Notes: generated from the letters alone by a model not told the origin. Shown: positions 18,501-28,571, numbered from the stretch's first letter. The stretch is 64,000 nucleotides of DNA from Candidatus Poseidoniales archaeon (GCA_009887095.1 QXYC01000011.1:1-64000), one strand, 5' to 3'. Numbers and translations are program-made.

Positions 18501-19127
18501 AGCGGGTTCACTGAATTCTTGAGAATTGTTGACCACAGTTTGGAAGGTGTGAGCCCAAAGCCATTGCCCACTTGGATCGGCCATAGCGACGAATGTATCG
18601 GCGGAGCCGCTTGCGATGGTGATGGTTCCAAATTCGATGGCCCCGGTGTATGTGCCAGTCACAACAACTTCGCCACCCATGCCAACTGCAAGGTCTGCAA
18701 AGATGGAGATCCCACCATTCCCAACAGGGTTGTGGTTCGCACCAATCACATACTGATACTGGCCCGAACTGTCGACTGCACCAACATAGAATTCACTGCT
18801 GTAGGGACTTGTTGGAGCAAGGGTCTTCGTGCCAAAGGTGAGTGTTTGCGCATTGCTGGTGTTCCAGCTACCGCCAAAGGCATAGAAACCAGGGGAGTAT
18901 TCCAAGGCTTCAGCAAATTCTGCTCCGTTGGCAGTACCTCCACCAACAAGCATTGGGTTCGAGGTGCTTGCACCGGATTGAATGCGTTGAACTGGATTTA
19001 ATTCAGTCAATTCAACGACTTTATCGTGGTCTGCTTCGTAGGCAGGATTTGAGATCGGTGCAAGCAGGGAGATCAACATCAAGACGATGATAGAAGTCGC
19101 AGCAGTTCGGAGCATGACGGTTGCCAT
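15567..19127 (-). CDS. Giant surface protein: beta-propeller-like ectodomain, thrombospondin type-3 repeats, membrane helix
   Basis: This 1186-residue protein begins with a signal peptide (hydrophobic run SIIVLMLISLLAP). Residues about 60-530 contain repeats of the type GDVIVAGT / GDIYVAGI / GDLYLGGL, a blade pattern as in SBBP-type beta propellers. Residues about 535-1030 carry many calcium-binding type-3 motifs (DxDxDGxxDxxDxCP) with paired cysteines. A membrane helix lies at about 1043-1065. The tail of about 120 residues is Pro/Ala/Gln-rich and ends in a compact Tyr-rich motif (YYEGLLAQGYP..ALGYTQQYYP). The role is probably adhesion or substrate binding outside the cell, stabilised by calcium. 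It is separate from the ribosomal/RNAP operon upstream. Confidence 0.8.
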   Translation of the reverse strand: MATVMLRTAATSIIVLMLISLLAPISNPAYEADHDKVVELTELNPVQRIQSGASTSNPMLVGGGTANGAEFAEALEYSPGFYAFGGSWNTSNAQTLTFGTKTLAPTSPYSSEFYVGAVDSSGQYQYVIGANHNPVGNGGISIFADLAVGMGGEVVVTGTYTGAIEFGTITIASGSADTFVAMADPSGQWLWAHTFQTVVNNSQEFSEPAAVTIDQNGDVIVAGTHQGETDFGGSTFNVTNPEVYVAKIDGVQGILKWATSGGGVGNQIVEGVEVDSTGDIYVAGITFGNIIFGTNSYFPVGNSDTFFLTYDSSGVVKALTGLGTPNQDTQIGTMEISMNGDLYLGGLYDGTLQGSGPSGAWSITASQGAHDSFVLKNPFNTLSGTSWAATGGTTDTDSVGDIAINSMDEVFIVTTIGNTYTGGSYSAVVSGNYDGVIGALSASGSWEWLESTSSSAYEVLYSLAINESDIVTVGGALAGGSMSKGTLSLTSATSWDAMIWSIDPSSKKDADFDGVPDFADNCPNVSNPTQDNTDGDAQGDACDSDDDNDGLTDNFPDLCPRGGQFNWTSSQDTSNPSASTDWDNDGCKDDVEDTDDDNDEIDDVDDNCPYTSYAPPRPTWVSDAANDIDGDGCRDSDEDADDDADGFDDVNDDCPTLFGTSLNGTQGCLDSDGDSWADTFDDCPDQAGDSTLGGKNACPDADGDGWADLDDAFDNDATQWADADGDGFGDNTAGTTPDDCPSQAGTSTADRLGCFDADEDGYSDADGFWSTEDGADAFPNDPYQWSDFDEDGFGDNWANDTWGDRSTTWPGEYNADAEGQDACPTQAGTSFQAGMVGCPDADGDGWYDVMDAFPQEPSQHADADGDGFGDNQSGIEPDACPDQAGTSTFDRYGCVDSDGDLRSDPDINWMPAQGGDAFPDEPTQWSDEDLDGYGDNPTGVTPDDCPTVRDTSSIDRLGCADTDGDGYSDPDATWTVADGADACINGRGNSTQDRIGCYDEDGDGYSNPSVDWTIDDGADAYVEDPTRWIKEASADADGLSGGFSVVYGLGGAVLIAALAGGAFLLRGRGESEEEKAWNQSQGGLPGMPPMGGQPAGGVAMPDFSAQPVAAAVAMPNFAAQPVAQQPAASYAAPAVEAAPVAQQPVAQPAPVAADPARTYYEGLLAQGYPAPDALGYTQQYYPAFQG

Positions 19128-19208
19128 GCCCTCTCCTTGAGCCTAAAGGCAATGAAGGCTTCCATTGGCTGACCAAGGGAAGAGAAACACCCCATGGGGC
19201 GTCACGCT

Positions 19209-19508
19209 TCATTCGAGGTTGGTTTCAAGGGTGAGCAAATCACTGTCACCAGCATCGATGATGCTGATGGTGGAAACCGAGAATGGCTTACCACAGGCGA
19301 TGCCGAGTTCACGGTTGACCATCGATGCACGGAATTTGGTCACTTCTGGGTGACGGGCGTGCAGGTCATCGGTAAATTCGGTTGGACAGTTCGCAGCTAG
19401 AAGGATGAGTTTTGCTTCACCGCGTGCACAAGCGTCGAGCGCTTGGCGTTGGCCAAATCGTAGGTTTCCAGTTGCAATTGCGTTTTTCAGTTGTCGGCTT
19501 AGATCCAT
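19209..19508 (-). CDS. rpl30e: Ribosomal protein L30e
   Basis: This 99-residue protein is a full-length archaeal L30e, with NLRFGQRQALDACARGEAKLILLAANCP and the following helix-strand pattern of the L7Ae/L30e fold. It binds RNA in the large ribosomal subunit. Its place directly after rpoA'' is the classical archaeal order. I chose the ATG at 19508 over the one at 19523, because GGAGG (19521-19517) lies 8 bases before it and the earlier ATG would overlap that site. The usual next genes (nusA, rps12, rps7) do not follow; a surface-protein gene does. Confidence 0.92.
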   Translation of the reverse strand: MDLSRQLKNAIATGNLRFGQRQALDACARGEAKLILLAANCPTEFTDDLHARHPEVTKFRASMVNRELGIACGKPFSVSTISIIDAGDSDLLTLETNLE

Positions 19509-19552
19509 ATTTTTTTCCTCCATACTCCACTTTGTTTCTCATGGTTGGACAA

Positions 19553-21112
19553 TCACTCAGGGATGTAGTACAGTTCAACACTGCCGGTTCCCAAGGAAAT
19601 TGGTTGACCGACGATGATGTTCTCTGCAACACCAGTCAGGTAATCTCGCTCACCAATGATACCAGCCTTGAGCAGGTGGTTCACGGTGACTTCGAACGCA
19701 GCACGGGCCAAGATACTGTGCTTGGTACCCGACACACCGTGTCGACCAATCGCACGAACTTCACCTTCTGAAGTCATGACGTCGGCGACCATCAACAAGT
19801 GACGCACGTCGACTTCAAGTCGGGCGCCATCGAGTGTGGCTTGCAGTTCGTTGATGATGGCTTGGCGAGCAGCCTCAATACCAAGGAAATCGTAGATTTC
19901 GATGATGTTGTTGGTGTAGGTGCGGGTTCGGTCGATGGTTTCGATTTCGCTCACACGGGTGAGGTTGGAACCGATGGTCGAGAGGTAGTACTCGCCCGTC
20001 TTATCGTCAAGTTGCACGTTGGCTCGCTCGATGTTAGGGATTCCCTTGAGTCGCATGTCACGAATCTTCTCTTCGAGTTGAAGCAGCATGGTGTAGGATG
20101 GCGGGTTCTCGGCCAACTCAGCAAGATCTTCTTGGGAGTGAACGCCCGGGATGAGCGTCAATGTTCCTGGGTTCTTTTCCTTGTCAGGTTGGACGAGGAG
20201 GCGTGTTGCACGCTCGAGCTTGTCCTTGACTTCCAAACCGGTCATGTTCTTTTGCTTCAGGTTGCCCTTGTTGAGCTTGAGAACCAAACGGCGCTGTGCG
20301 ACGTCAGTCTCGAGGGTTGCGATGTTGACCGTGGTGGTCACTTCGATGGCCGCTGCAAGTTTCTGAGCCTCTTTTGCGTCGTGCTTCTTATCGCCCAACA
20401 AGCAGATGGTCATTGTTGGCGTGTTTGGCACCTTTCGGGCGTCGACAATTTCGATGATACGAGGCAAACCTTGAGTCACGTTGACCGTTGCAACACCCGC
20501 ATAGTGGAACGTACGCATGGTCATCTGTGTACCTGGTTCACCGATGGATTGAGCAGTGATAATTCCGGCTGCTTCGTAAGGATCGATGCTTGCCTTGTCA
20601 AGAGCGACAACGGCTTCTTCGACGACCTTCTTTGCTTGAGGCTTGGTCAACTTCTTCTTTCCACGAGCGTGGATGGCCACGGTAAGGTCGTGGTAGATTC
20701 GGTTGGTAAATCGAGTCGAACCGTTTGCTTCGACTGCTGCTTGGAGTGCCTTGAAGACTGGGTCTTCAGCCAACTCATCAACGTAGGTTGCGAGTTTTTC
20801 CTCTCCATCGTAGGTATCCATGTCAGCGGTGGTCTTTGCACGGGACAAACGGCCAGTGCGTCGCTTGAGACGAACCGAGGTTGTTGGTCCAGTGTTTTCA
20901 CTGTTGGAATCGCCGCCTTTCTTAGAGGCGGAATCGATGGTTGCTTTGATGGTTGCAGCAGTTTCGGAGTCGGTCTCACACAATTGTGCGATTTCACCAG
21001 CGGCGAGGATTTTGACATCGTCCCACTTCTTGTCATCAGCAAGGGTGTGAGCATAGTTTTCTGCAATGCCCAAATCCATGAGCTTCTTCTTGGTTGCACT
21101 CTTTACGACCAT
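19553..21112 (-). CDS. rpoA2: DNA-directed RNA polymerase subunit A'' with extra N-terminal module
   Basis: This is the C-terminal half of the largest RNA polymerase subunit (clamp, trigger loop, jaw). The core begins near residue 110 and contains [24 protein letters not shown], the trigger-loop region, and the [21 protein letters not shown] bridge to the jaw. The protein is 519 residues, while archaeal A'' is usually about 390. The excess is an N-terminal extension: about 65 residues beginning [16 protein letters not shown], then an acidic/basic linker. The same module heads subunit H in this operon (27921-28571). Start and the A' stop overlap by one base (TGATG). Confidence 0.95.
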   Translation of the reverse strand: MVVKSATKKKLMDLGIAENYAHTLADDKKWDDVKILAAGEIAQLCETDSETAATIKATIDSASKKGGDSNSENTGPTTSVRLKRRTGRLSRAKTTADMDTYDGEEKLATYVDELAEDPVFKALQAAVEANGSTRFTNRIYHDLTVAIHARGKKKLTKPQAKKVVEEAVVALDKASIDPYEAAGIITAQSIGEPGTQMTMRTFHYAGVATVNVTQGLPRIIEIVDARKVPNTPTMTICLLGDKKHDAKEAQKLAAAIEVTTTVNIATLETDVAQRRLVLKLNKGNLKQKNMTGLEVKDKLERATRLLVQPDKEKNPGTLTLIPGVHSQEDLAELAENPPSYTMLLQLEEKIRDMRLKGIPNIERANVQLDDKTGEYYLSTIGSNLTRVSEIETIDRTRTYTNNIIEIYDFLGIEAARQAIINELQATLDGARLEVDVRHLLMVADVMTSEGEVRAIGRHGVSGTKHSILARAAFEVTVNHLLKAGIIGERDYLTGVAENIIVGQPISLGTGSVELYYIPE

Positions 21113-24100
21113 CAGTTCTCACCTCCGTCAGTTTCACCATGTTCGAGATCATCAGCGTCAATTCGCTCCATTGGCTCGTAGGAGTCACGAGCGTCGACCG
21201 TTGCGCCTTCAGTTCCAAGAGCCTCATCGACGATGACGTCGATGTTGAACGGAGAACCGTGCACACCACGGGACGGGTCAATACCGTCTTCACCGTAGCT
21301 GAATTGGATGATTCTGTTGGCAGTGTTACGAACAGACAACATATCGTCGTCGAAGACTTTCAAGTCGTCCATTGCGTTGATCAGTCGGCGTTGCATGTAT
21401 CCGGACTTTGCAGTACGAACAGCGGTATCGACCAGTGATTCTCGACCAGAAACAGAGAGCATAAAGAACTCCGTTGGCTCAAGTCCACGCTTGAATGAAC
21501 TGGAGATGAAACCACGGTCTGCTGCTGCACGTCCACCACGGCGGAAGTGAGGCAGGACACGTTCGTTGTATCCACGCTCGAGACGCTTTCCACGAACCTT
21601 TGCTTGTCCAATGGAACCGGCCATCATGTTCAGGTTGTCCATGGAACCACGGGCTCCAGAGATTGCCATGTTGACTGCAGCGTTGGTTGAACCGGATTGT
21701 GCGAGTTCGTCCTTTGCAATGTCACCAGCTTCTTGCTTACCTTGGTCGAGCAAGACCATGATGTCTTCTTCGAGGGTTTCACGAGCGGTTCGACCAGGTC
21801 GGGATTCGTAGCCACGGCCTTCCTTTCCGAACTTGTCAAGTGCAGCTTGCACAGCCACACCAGCATCCACGTTTGCCTTGATGATTGCATCAAGCGCTTC
21901 TGTGCTGAGATCTTCGTCGTCGATACCAGTGGTGAATCCGAGCGAGGTACAAGCAGCAATCGAGAGTCGTGTGAACTCATCGAGGAAACGAGCGCCTTCT
22001 TCAGGTCCGTTGGTTTGAACGATGGCGTCAAGGAGACGTCCGTCTTCTGCACCAATGGCACGCTTGTCGAGGGTTCCTTCGACCTTACCGTTCTTGACGA
22101 CGACTTCGTCGTTCGAACGGCTTCGGAATCGCAGGTGGATGTTGTCAGGGATGATCAGCGAGATGATGTCTTGGCCACGGAAGCATTCCTTACCGTTAGC
22201 GTCCTTGACAATCTCTGGCAATCCGCCTTCCCAGTTGATGCTACCGAGCATTTCCAATCCATGCCGTCGGCTGATGAGGGTTCCAGGGCGACTCAAGAGG
22301 TAAGCACCGGAGATGTGGTCGTGGATTCCACCGATCACCGCACCGCCGTAGCGAGGGGTGAGGATGTGTTCTTGGACACGCATCAAAATCTTGGCTTCTG
22401 CACGTGCTTCTTCTGATTGAATCACGTGGAGGTTCATTTCGTCACCGTCGAAGTCAGCGTTGTACGGGGTACATACTGCCAAGTTGAACCTGAAGGTGTG
22501 ACCCTGCATGACACGGACTTCGTGAACCATCATGGACATGCGGTGCAACGAAGGTTGTCGGTTGAAGATAGCAACGTCACCGTCGATAAGGTGTCGCTCA
22601 ACGAGCAAACCTGGCTTCGGGTTACCATTTCGGTCGATGGTTGAAAGACGATCCTCGACGCGAGTTCGGTCGCCCCATTCATCAGCTGGGCTGCCACAGT
22701 GTGGGCAGGTGACCTTGAGATGCTCTGGGAGAGGTTCTGGGTGAGCCTTGTCAGCTTGTGCCAAATCCCACATCCATCGGTAGTGGAGTTTTGCGCCGCC
22801 GTCGTCTTCGGGGAGGCGGTGTCCGTCAAGGGTTTCGCCACGAAGGTTTGCGAGGGTTGCTTGGTCATCCACAATGTACGATGTTTCGGTGGTACCATCG
22901 GTTGCGATGGAAATCTGAGGCTTGATGACCAAACCAGGGAGGAAGTTTGGTGCAGGCAACACAGAGTGGATGTCGAGGCGACCGGTCGTCTCGTCGTTAC
23001 ACTCAGGGTTGTGGCATCGGAATCCAGCGTTGATCAATCGGCTTCGCTGATTGATACGGACACGTCGGCCGTCACCGCGGATAATGTAGTTCACACCAGG
23101 GTGGACATCAGGACCACGGAGGATCATTTGGCGCATTTGCTCTCGGTTTCGAGAAGTCACACGGATCGGGACGGTCAGTTCCTTTGCAATCTTGGTTGGC
23201 ACACCAACTTCGTTCACGCCAAGGTATGGATCTGGAGAGATGACAGACCGAGCACAGAAGTTGACACGCTTACCGGACAAGTTGCTACGGAATCGTCCTT
23301 CCTTCCCTTTGAGTCGCTGAGTGAGCGTCTTGAGGGTTCGGCCGGAGCGGTGGCGTGCTGGTGGGATACCAGAGGTTTGGTTGTCGAAGTAAGTCGTCAC
23401 GTGGTATTGCAACAATTCCCAAAGGTCTTCAACAATCAACTGAGGAGCACCAGAGTCACGGTTTTCACGGAGACGTTGGTTAATTCGCAGAACGTCAACC
23501 AGCTTGTGAGTCAAGTCGTCTTCCGAGCGGTCGCCGCTGTCAAGAGTGATCGACGGACGAACGGTGATTGGAGGCACTGGAAGCACCTTCAAAACAATCC
23601 ATTCAGGTCGGTTTTGCTTGTCCATACCGATAAAAATGAGGTGATCGGATGGGATGCCACTCAACCATTCACGGACGTCACGAGGGTTGAGCTTGCGCCA
23701 TCCTTCGTCTTTGCCGCTTTGGCCCTTTGCTTCCTTCTTTTCCTTGAAGGTCGTCGGCTTGTCGAGTGCGATCTTGCCCTGTGCTTCACCACAGTGCATA
23801 CAGACACCACGGCTTGAGTGAGTGGTGACCTTTTCGACTTCCTTGATAATCTTCGAGAATTCAGTGGAACCGACACCGTGCTTGATACGAATATCGTTGA
23901 TACGGGTTCGGAAGTAATCTTGCTCGGAGAGTTCAGGGTTCGATGGGTGGGAACCGCTTTCCTTGTGGAGCAAAATCTCGCTGCACTTGCTGCATGTTGC
24001 TTTGAGTGCGGTCTTGATGAGGTTCACGAAACCAATGTGCATGACTGGAAGTTCGAGTTGAATGTGACCGAAGTGGCCAGGGGATTCGTCGTACTTACAG

Positions 24101-24303
24101 TTGTCAGTTGGGCAAACCAATCCAGGTTCGATGACACCCATGTGAGGGTCCATCAATCCTTGTCGGTACGCGTGACCATCGTCCTTGTAGGTGTCTGCTG
24201 TCTTTACTTCAACAGCGGACATCTTGCGGATTTCAATTGGGTCCATCAGGCCGAAGCGAATCTGTGCGATTCGCTTGGGAATCATTGTATTTTTTTGGCT
24301 CAT
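21112..24303 (-). CDS. rpoA1: DNA-directed RNA polymerase subunit A' with zinc-ribbon-like insertion
   Basis: This 1063-residue subunit has the catalytic [10 protein letters not shown] (about residues 612-621), whose three Asp hold the active-site magnesium. [13 protein letters not shown] at the start, the N-terminal zinc site (CPTDNC...HFGH and CSKCSE, CMHCGE) and [13 protein letters not shown] are also present. Between the [11 protein letters not shown] element (near 410) and ERHLIDGD (near 567) lies an insertion of about 130 residues, with CHNPEC near 426 and CPHCG near 530, which normal archaeal A' lacks. That may make a zinc-bound domain close to the active-site funnel. A TGATG overlap joins A' to A'', and a 4-base ATGA overlap joins it to rpoB. 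Confidence 0.96.
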   Translation of the reverse strand: MSQKNTMIPKRIAQIRFGLMDPIEIRKMSAVEVKTADTYKDDGHAYRQGLMDPHMGVIEPGLVCPTDNCKYDESPGHFGHIQLELPVMHIGFVNLIKTALKATCSKCSEILLHKESGSHPSNPELSEQDYFRTRINDIRIKHGVGSTEFSKIIKEVEKVTTHSSRGVCMHCGEAQGKIALDKPTTFKEKKEAKGQSGKDEGWRKLNPRDVREWLSGIPSDHLIFIGMDKQNRPEWIVLKVLPVPPITVRPSITLDSGDRSEDDLTHKLVDVLRINQRLRENRDSGAPQLIVEDLWELLQYHVTTYFDNQTSGIPPARHRSGRTLKTLTQRLKGKEGRFRSNLSGKRVNFCARSVISPDPYLGVNEVGVPTKIAKELTVPIRVTSRNREQMRQMILRGPDVHPGVNYIIRGDGRRVRINQRSRLINAGFRCHNPECNDETTGRLDIHSVLPAPNFLPGLVIKPQISIATDGTTETSYIVDDQATLANLRGETLDGHRLPEDDGGAKLHYRWMWDLAQADKAHPEPLPEHLKVTCPHCGSPADEWGDRTRVEDRLSTIDRNGNPKPGLLVERHLIDGDVAIFNRQPSLHRMSMMVHEVRVMQGHTFRFNLAVCTPYNADFDGDEMNLHVIQSEEARAEAKILMRVQEHILTPRYGGAVIGGIHDHISGAYLLSRPGTLISRRHGLEMLGSINWEGGLPEIVKDANGKECFRGQDIISLIIPDNIHLRFRSRSNDEVVVKNGKVEGTLDKRAIGAEDGRLLDAIVQTNGPEEGARFLDEFTRLSIAACTSLGFTTGIDDEDLSTEALDAIIKANVDAGVAVQAALDKFGKEGRGYESRPGRTARETLEEDIMVLLDQGKQEAGDIAKDELAQSGSTNAAVNMAISGARGSMDNLNMMAGSIGQAKVRGKRLERGYNERVLPHFRRGGRAAADRGFISSSFKRGLEPTEFFMLSVSGRESLVDTAVRTAKSGYMQRRLINAMDDLKVFDDDMLSVRNTANRIIQFSYGEDGIDPSRGVHGSPFNIDVIVDEALGTEGATVDARDSYEPMERIDADDLEHGETDGGEN

Positions 24304-27300
24304 CGTCGGTCCTCCAGTTCGAGTCTCATGGCCACACCTAAACTCTTCATCTCATCCAAGAGCAGCTTGAACGCGTACGAGGTTTGCACCTTGTACACTT
24401 CAGCGCCGTCGCCATGGATAGGGCTGACGTAGGTTCTTCGCTTTGGATCGTACCAAGCGATGTGTCCAGATTGAGCGCAGACGTACATGTCAATACCATC
24501 GGATTCGTCCAAGAGACGGTCCTTGATGACCATTGAAGCACCGTGGGCGATGAGGCAGTCACGTTCCATTTCACCGAATCGCAGACCACCTTGTCGAGCA
24601 CGACCTTCGGTCGGTTGACGGGTGAGGATTTGAACACGGCCACGGGAACGGGCGTGAATCTTCGAAGACACCAAGTGGTGCAGTCGTTGGTAGTAGATGC
24701 AACCAACGAAGATTTCAGCAGGGTAGACTTCACCTGTTTCACCGTTGATCATGGTTTCACGACCGGTGTGAGCCAATCCGTTTCGGACGAGGCCGTCACG
24801 TAGACTGCCTTCCTTTTCTCCACGGAATGCGGTACCGTCAATTCGGCGTCCTTCGAGGGCACCGACCTTACCACCAATCATTTCCAAGACGTGAGCCACG
24901 GTCATTCTCGATGGGATAGCGTGCGGGTTGATGATCAAGTCAGGCACAACACCGTCAGCGGTGAATGGCATGTCCTCTGGATCAACGAGGCGTCCGATGA
25001 CACCCTTTTGTCCGTGTCGAGATGCAAACTTGTCACCGACTTCTGGGACCTTGTGGCTTCGGACCATCACTCGGACCAAGCGGCCTGAGTCGAGGGATTC
25101 TGTCACGTACACGTTGTCGACCCATCCTTTCTCACCGTGGCGAACAAGCATGGATGATTCACGTCGCTCTTGGGCGAGCAAGAAGGCGCCACCAGCGGAT
25201 TCTTCGAGGAACCGAGGTGGGCTGGTCTTACCGACCAAGACTTCGCCACCGATGAGTTCCTTCTCGGGCAATGGCAATCCATCAGCTTCGAGGTGTCGGT
25301 AGGCTTCTTCTGGCTTGAGTCCCTTCACTTCTTGGAGGGAACTGCCTGGCTTTTCGATTTCTTCGACTTGGCCACCTGGGAACCTTCGGCGTTCTGCGTT
25401 GTAGGTTCGGTTGAAGGTTGAGCGACCAAGAGCGCGGTCGACTGAACCACGGTTCATGATGACCGCGTCTTGCATGTTGTAGCCGTGCAAGGACATGATG
25501 GCCACGATGAAGTTTTGGCCACCTGGGCGTTCATCGAAGTGCGTGGTTTCCATTGCGTTCGTTCGAGTGATCGAACGGTGCGGGTAGTGCAGGATGTGGG
25601 CACGTGTGTCAGGTCGCATGCGGTAGTTTGCGCTTGGGAGACCCAAGGATTGCTTGACCATTGCAGTTCCACCAGTAACACGAGGTGTTGAGTTGTGTTC
25701 TGGGTATGGAATCAAGGACGCACAGACACCAAGAACGAGTTGTGGATCGATTTCACAGTGTGTGTGTTCCTCTGTGTACAGCAGGTCGACCTTGATGTCG
25801 GCAATTTCCCACTCGCCGTTTGGCATGCGGACACGAGCCTTGAGGTCCGCTTGTGTTGCGCCCGGTTCTCCAAGGTTGGTCCACTCGACGTTTTCGTTGG
25901 TCAGTGGCCGTCCAGCGAGCGGGCCGCTTTGAACAGTTTCTGGTAGAACAAACGGTCGAGGGGTGATGAACAAGTCTTCTTCTTCTTCAGCATCGACCCA
26001 TTCGACGATGCCTTCGTTGACCAGTTGCTTGAACGTCATTTCACCAGCACGGAGTGCTTGCAAGTTTTCATTGGTCAAGCGTGGTGCACCATCGTAGAGG
26101 ATCAACAACGGTCGCAAGATACGTCCCTTGTCGGTGTTGATGAAGATGTCCTTGTTCTCGCGGTCGTATCGGATGGACACTTCCGCAGGGATGGTTCCAC
26201 GTCGGCGAGCCGACTTGAAGTGGCGAACCAAGTTCTTTCCATTCTTGTGAATACCATAGATATCACCGTTGACGTGAACACGGTCACCCGAGGTCCAGTC
26301 GTCTGGTTCGAAGACATCCAATTCATCGAGTTGTTGTCGGACTTCGATTTCGCTGATGTGTTCGGAAATGTCAATCATTTGTGCTGCGTTCTTCACAAGA
26401 CCACAGTTCTGACCTTCAGGGGTCTCGTTCGGGCACAAGCGGCCCCACTGTGTCGGGTGCAAGTCACGTGCTTCGAAGTGAGGTTGGCTTCGAACGAGCG
26501 GCGAGGTAACACGGCGCATGTGCGAGAGGGATGCAAGGTAGGTTGTTCGGTCGAGCAATTGGCTGACACCAGAGCGGCCACCGACCCAGTTACCAGTTGC
26601 GAGTGCGTGCATGATCTTGGAGGTCAAGACGTCAGGTCGCAAGCAGGAGGTGATTTTCAGCTCTCGCTTGCGGTTGTGGTGGCGCTCGAGTTGGTACTTC
26701 AAGTCACGAGCGAGTTGTCCAGAGGAAACACGGAACAAATCTTCGATGAGGTCACCGGCGAGGCGAACACGCTTGTTTGCATAGTGGTCCTTGTCGTTTG
26801 GCTCACGGTTGGTGAGGGCCATTTCGAGGACTTGGCGGACGATGCGGCCAAGGAAAATTGCCTTCTTCTTGCGAGCACCAGCTTGGTCGCCCAAGTGAGG
26901 AAGGAGTTCACGGTCGAGCAGTTGGTTGACCCGTTGCTCTCGGTATTCTCGTTGTTGACCGGCTGCGAATTTCTTCTGCAACCATTCGTGAGCTTCTGTC
27001 ATGGACTGGACTGCATACTCTTCGTTGTCGTTGACTTCGTTGAGGTTTGCCACGATGTACTTGAACGTCTCAGTTGGTCCTGCGATGGCTTGGAACACTT
27101 CTTGGTCGTTCTCGATACCAAGCGCACGCATGAGGAGAACCACGGGGATTGCGGTTGTTCCAGCGGTGCTGATCTTGACCATGAGCATACCGTCACGTCG
27201 CTTCTCAACGTTGAGTGGCTTGCGCATACCGTCTTTCTGGGAGAAAATCTTAGCGACTTCGGTTCGCTTTGCGTATCGCTTGTTGATCTCAACAGTGACA

Positions 27301-27908
27301 CGGTTTGGTGCGAGGTCTTCCATGGAGATGAGAACACGCTCGGTACCGTTGATGATGAAGTAGCCTCCAGGGTCCAATGGGTCTTCGCCCTTCTTGCGAA
27401 GGAGGTTGTCCCACAATGCGGAGTCTTCAGTGGAGGTGGTTGGGTACAATTGGCGGTCGCCTGCGATGTGTCCAGCGTGCAAGTTGCATCGCTTCGAACG
27501 GACCATGATTGGCATGCTACCGACTTGCACTGCCTCTTCCTTTGGCGAGCGGATGCCGTTTCGGAAAATTTGGAAGTCAATGGTGACAGGTGACATGTAA
27601 GTCAACTTTCGCAAGCGGCATTCCATAGGGGTGGATGGGTGCTCTGCGCCGTTTGCTTCACGGATGGTTGGTTCGCCAAGTTGAATGTTCTTGAGGCGGA
27701 TGGTGATGTCTTGGTCGACGACGTCGAGCTTGATGAAGCCGCCATCATCGTCATCGATTTCCTCGTCGGTTCCGACTCGGATGTTTCGAATGATTTTCTC
27801 CATTCGAGAGAGGTTGTTATCACCGGACGGAATGCAATCGTCGTACGATGCAAGTTGGTGGTTGACAAGGCTGCGTTCTTTGAAAAATGATTGAATAATT
27901 TCTTGCAT
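24300..27908 (-). CDS. rpoB: DNA-directed RNA polymerase subunit B
   Basis: This is an unsplit 1202-residue B subunit. Typical elements are GYFIINGTERVLIS (about residue 180), GRLCPNETPEGQNCGLVKNA in the fork region, DKFASRHGQKGV in the hybrid-binding part near the end, and a C-terminal CxxC zinc site before the anchor. With A' it forms the active-site cleft of the polymerase. Methanogens and halophiles usually have B split in two; the single gene agrees with a Thermoplasmatota-like lineage. The start at 27908 is supported by GGAGGG at 27920-27915, six bases upstream. It follows rpoH by 12 bases. Confidence 0.97.
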   Translation of the reverse strand: MQEIIQSFFKERSLVNHQLASYDDCIPSGDNNLSRMEKIIRNIRVGTDEEIDDDDGGFIKLDVVDQDITIRLKNIQLGEPTIREANGAEHPSTPMECRLRKLTYMSPVTIDFQIFRNGIRSPKEEAVQVGSMPIMVRSKRCNLHAGHIAGDRQLYPTTSTEDSALWDNLLRKKGEDPLDPGGYFIINGTERVLISMEDLAPNRVTVEINKRYAKRTEVAKIFSQKDGMRKPLNVEKRRDGMLMVKISTAGTTAIPVVLLMRALGIENDQEVFQAIAGPTETFKYIVANLNEVNDNEEYAVQSMTEAHEWLQKKFAAGQQREYREQRVNQLLDRELLPHLGDQAGARKKKAIFLGRIVRQVLEMALTNREPNDKDHYANKRVRLAGDLIEDLFRVSSGQLARDLKYQLERHHNRKRELKITSCLRPDVLTSKIMHALATGNWVGGRSGVSQLLDRTTYLASLSHMRRVTSPLVRSQPHFEARDLHPTQWGRLCPNETPEGQNCGLVKNAAQMIDISEHISEIEVRQQLDELDVFEPDDWTSGDRVHVNGDIYGIHKNGKNLVRHFKSARRRGTIPAEVSIRYDRENKDIFINTDKGRILRPLLILYDGAPRLTNENLQALRAGEMTFKQLVNEGIVEWVDAEEEEDLFITPRPFVLPETVQSGPLAGRPLTNENVEWTNLGEPGATQADLKARVRMPNGEWEIADIKVDLLYTEEHTHCEIDPQLVLGVCASLIPYPEHNSTPRVTGGTAMVKQSLGLPSANYRMRPDTRAHILHYPHRSITRTNAMETTHFDERPGGQNFIVAIMSLHGYNMQDAVIMNRGSVDRALGRSTFNRTYNAERRRFPGGQVEEIEKPGSSLQEVKGLKPEEAYRHLEADGLPLPEKELIGGEVLVGKTSPPRFLEESAGGAFLLAQERRESSMLVRHGEKGWVDNVYVTESLDSGRLVRVMVRSHKVPEVGDKFASRHGQKGVIGRLVDPEDMPFTADGVVPDLIINPHAIPSRMTVAHVLEMIGGKVGALEGRRIDGTAFRGEKEGSLRDGLVRNGLAHTGRETMINGETGEVYPAEIFVGCIYYQRLHHLVSSKIHARSRGRVQILTRQPTEGRARQGGLRFGEMERDCLIAHGASMVIKDRLLDESDGIDMYVCAQSGHIAWYDPKRRTYVSPIHGDGAEVYKVQTSYAFKLLLDEMKSLGVAMRLELEDRR

Positions 27909-27920
27909 GATAATCCCTCC

Positions 27921-28571
27921 TCAGTTACCCTCCACGATCAGGCGGTAGGCTACGGATTGTCCTGCCGACGGGGATCGGCGAACAACCTTCAACACACGGT
28001 CTGCGATCCAACCGGCGGCGAGTGGTTTGTGTTCTGGGTCTGCAGCGAGACGAGCGTTGTCTGCTGATTCTGCAGTTTCCTTGATGACCTGAACCACCGG
28101 GTCGGTGATCAGAATCTTGGGGAGGAGTTCCTTAGCGAGTCGGTCTTCACCGGTCTCTTCGTCAGGTTGAAGCATTTGCCAAGGGGCGAGTTCCTTGCTT
28201 TCGACTTCAAACTGCTCTTCTTCTGAGATGTTTGCAGCGCCAACCAATTCCTGGTGGGGGACCAGTTCGTGGTTGAGTGCGTTGAAACGGAGGGTGATTT
28301 CAGGGCGGTCGAAGTCGTCAATGGCCTTCGAACGGATGGTGATTTTCTTGCTCTTTTTCGCTGCACGTCGGCGTGAACCTTGCTCAGCGATGATGGCCAT
28401 TGTGCTGACGAATTGTTCGGAATCCTTCGATTCGCCGAGGGTGGAGGCAATTTCGTCCGAGGACATGGCCTTGATATCGGTCATGTTTCGATCGGTAGCG
28501 AGTTTGTGTGCAAATTCCTCGGAGACGCCGAGTTCCATGAGTCGCTTCTTCGTTGCGCTTTTTACTACCAT
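27921..28571 (-). CDS. rpoH: RNA polymerase subunit H (Rpb5 C-terminal homologue) with N-terminal module and insertions
   Basis: The C-terminal part is RpoH: LNHELVPHQELV, ELLPKILITDPVVQVI and VRRSPSAGQSVAYRLIVE are the family's core strands, and the position before rpoB is canonical. Normal archaeal RpoH has about 80 residues, while this one has 216. The first 60 or so residues ([22 protein letters not shown]) match the N-terminal module of A'' from the same operon. A basic linker (RRRAAKKSKK) follows. Two further insertions separate the core motifs: about 40 acidic residues after HQELV and about 25 before DRVLKVVRR. The added parts could dock on the outside of the polymerase jaw. Confidence 0.9.
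   Translation of the reverse strand: MVVKSATKKRLMELGVSEEFAHKLATDRNMTDIKAMSSDEIASTLGESKDSEQFVSTMAIIAEQGSRRRAAKKSKKITIRSKAIDDFDRPEITLRFNALNHELVPHQELVGAANISEEEQFEVESKELAPWQMLQPDEETGEDRLAKELLPKILITDPVVQVIKETAESADNARLAADPEHKPLAAGWIADRVLKVVRRSPSAGQSVAYRLIVEGN

Noticed and set aside
19799-21181. A 460-codon plus-strand frame
   Set aside because: Antisense to rpoA''; a shadow of the conserved subunit, Cys- and His-rich in the way such shadows are.
22699-23817. A 372-codon plus-strand frame
   Set aside because: Antisense to rpoA' across well conserved regions; no recognisable domain.
26025-27593. A 522-codon open frame on the plus strand
   Set aside because: It lies antisense inside rpoB, which has all conserved motifs. 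The frame is open only because of codon bias (few antisense stops), and its translation is low in domain sense.
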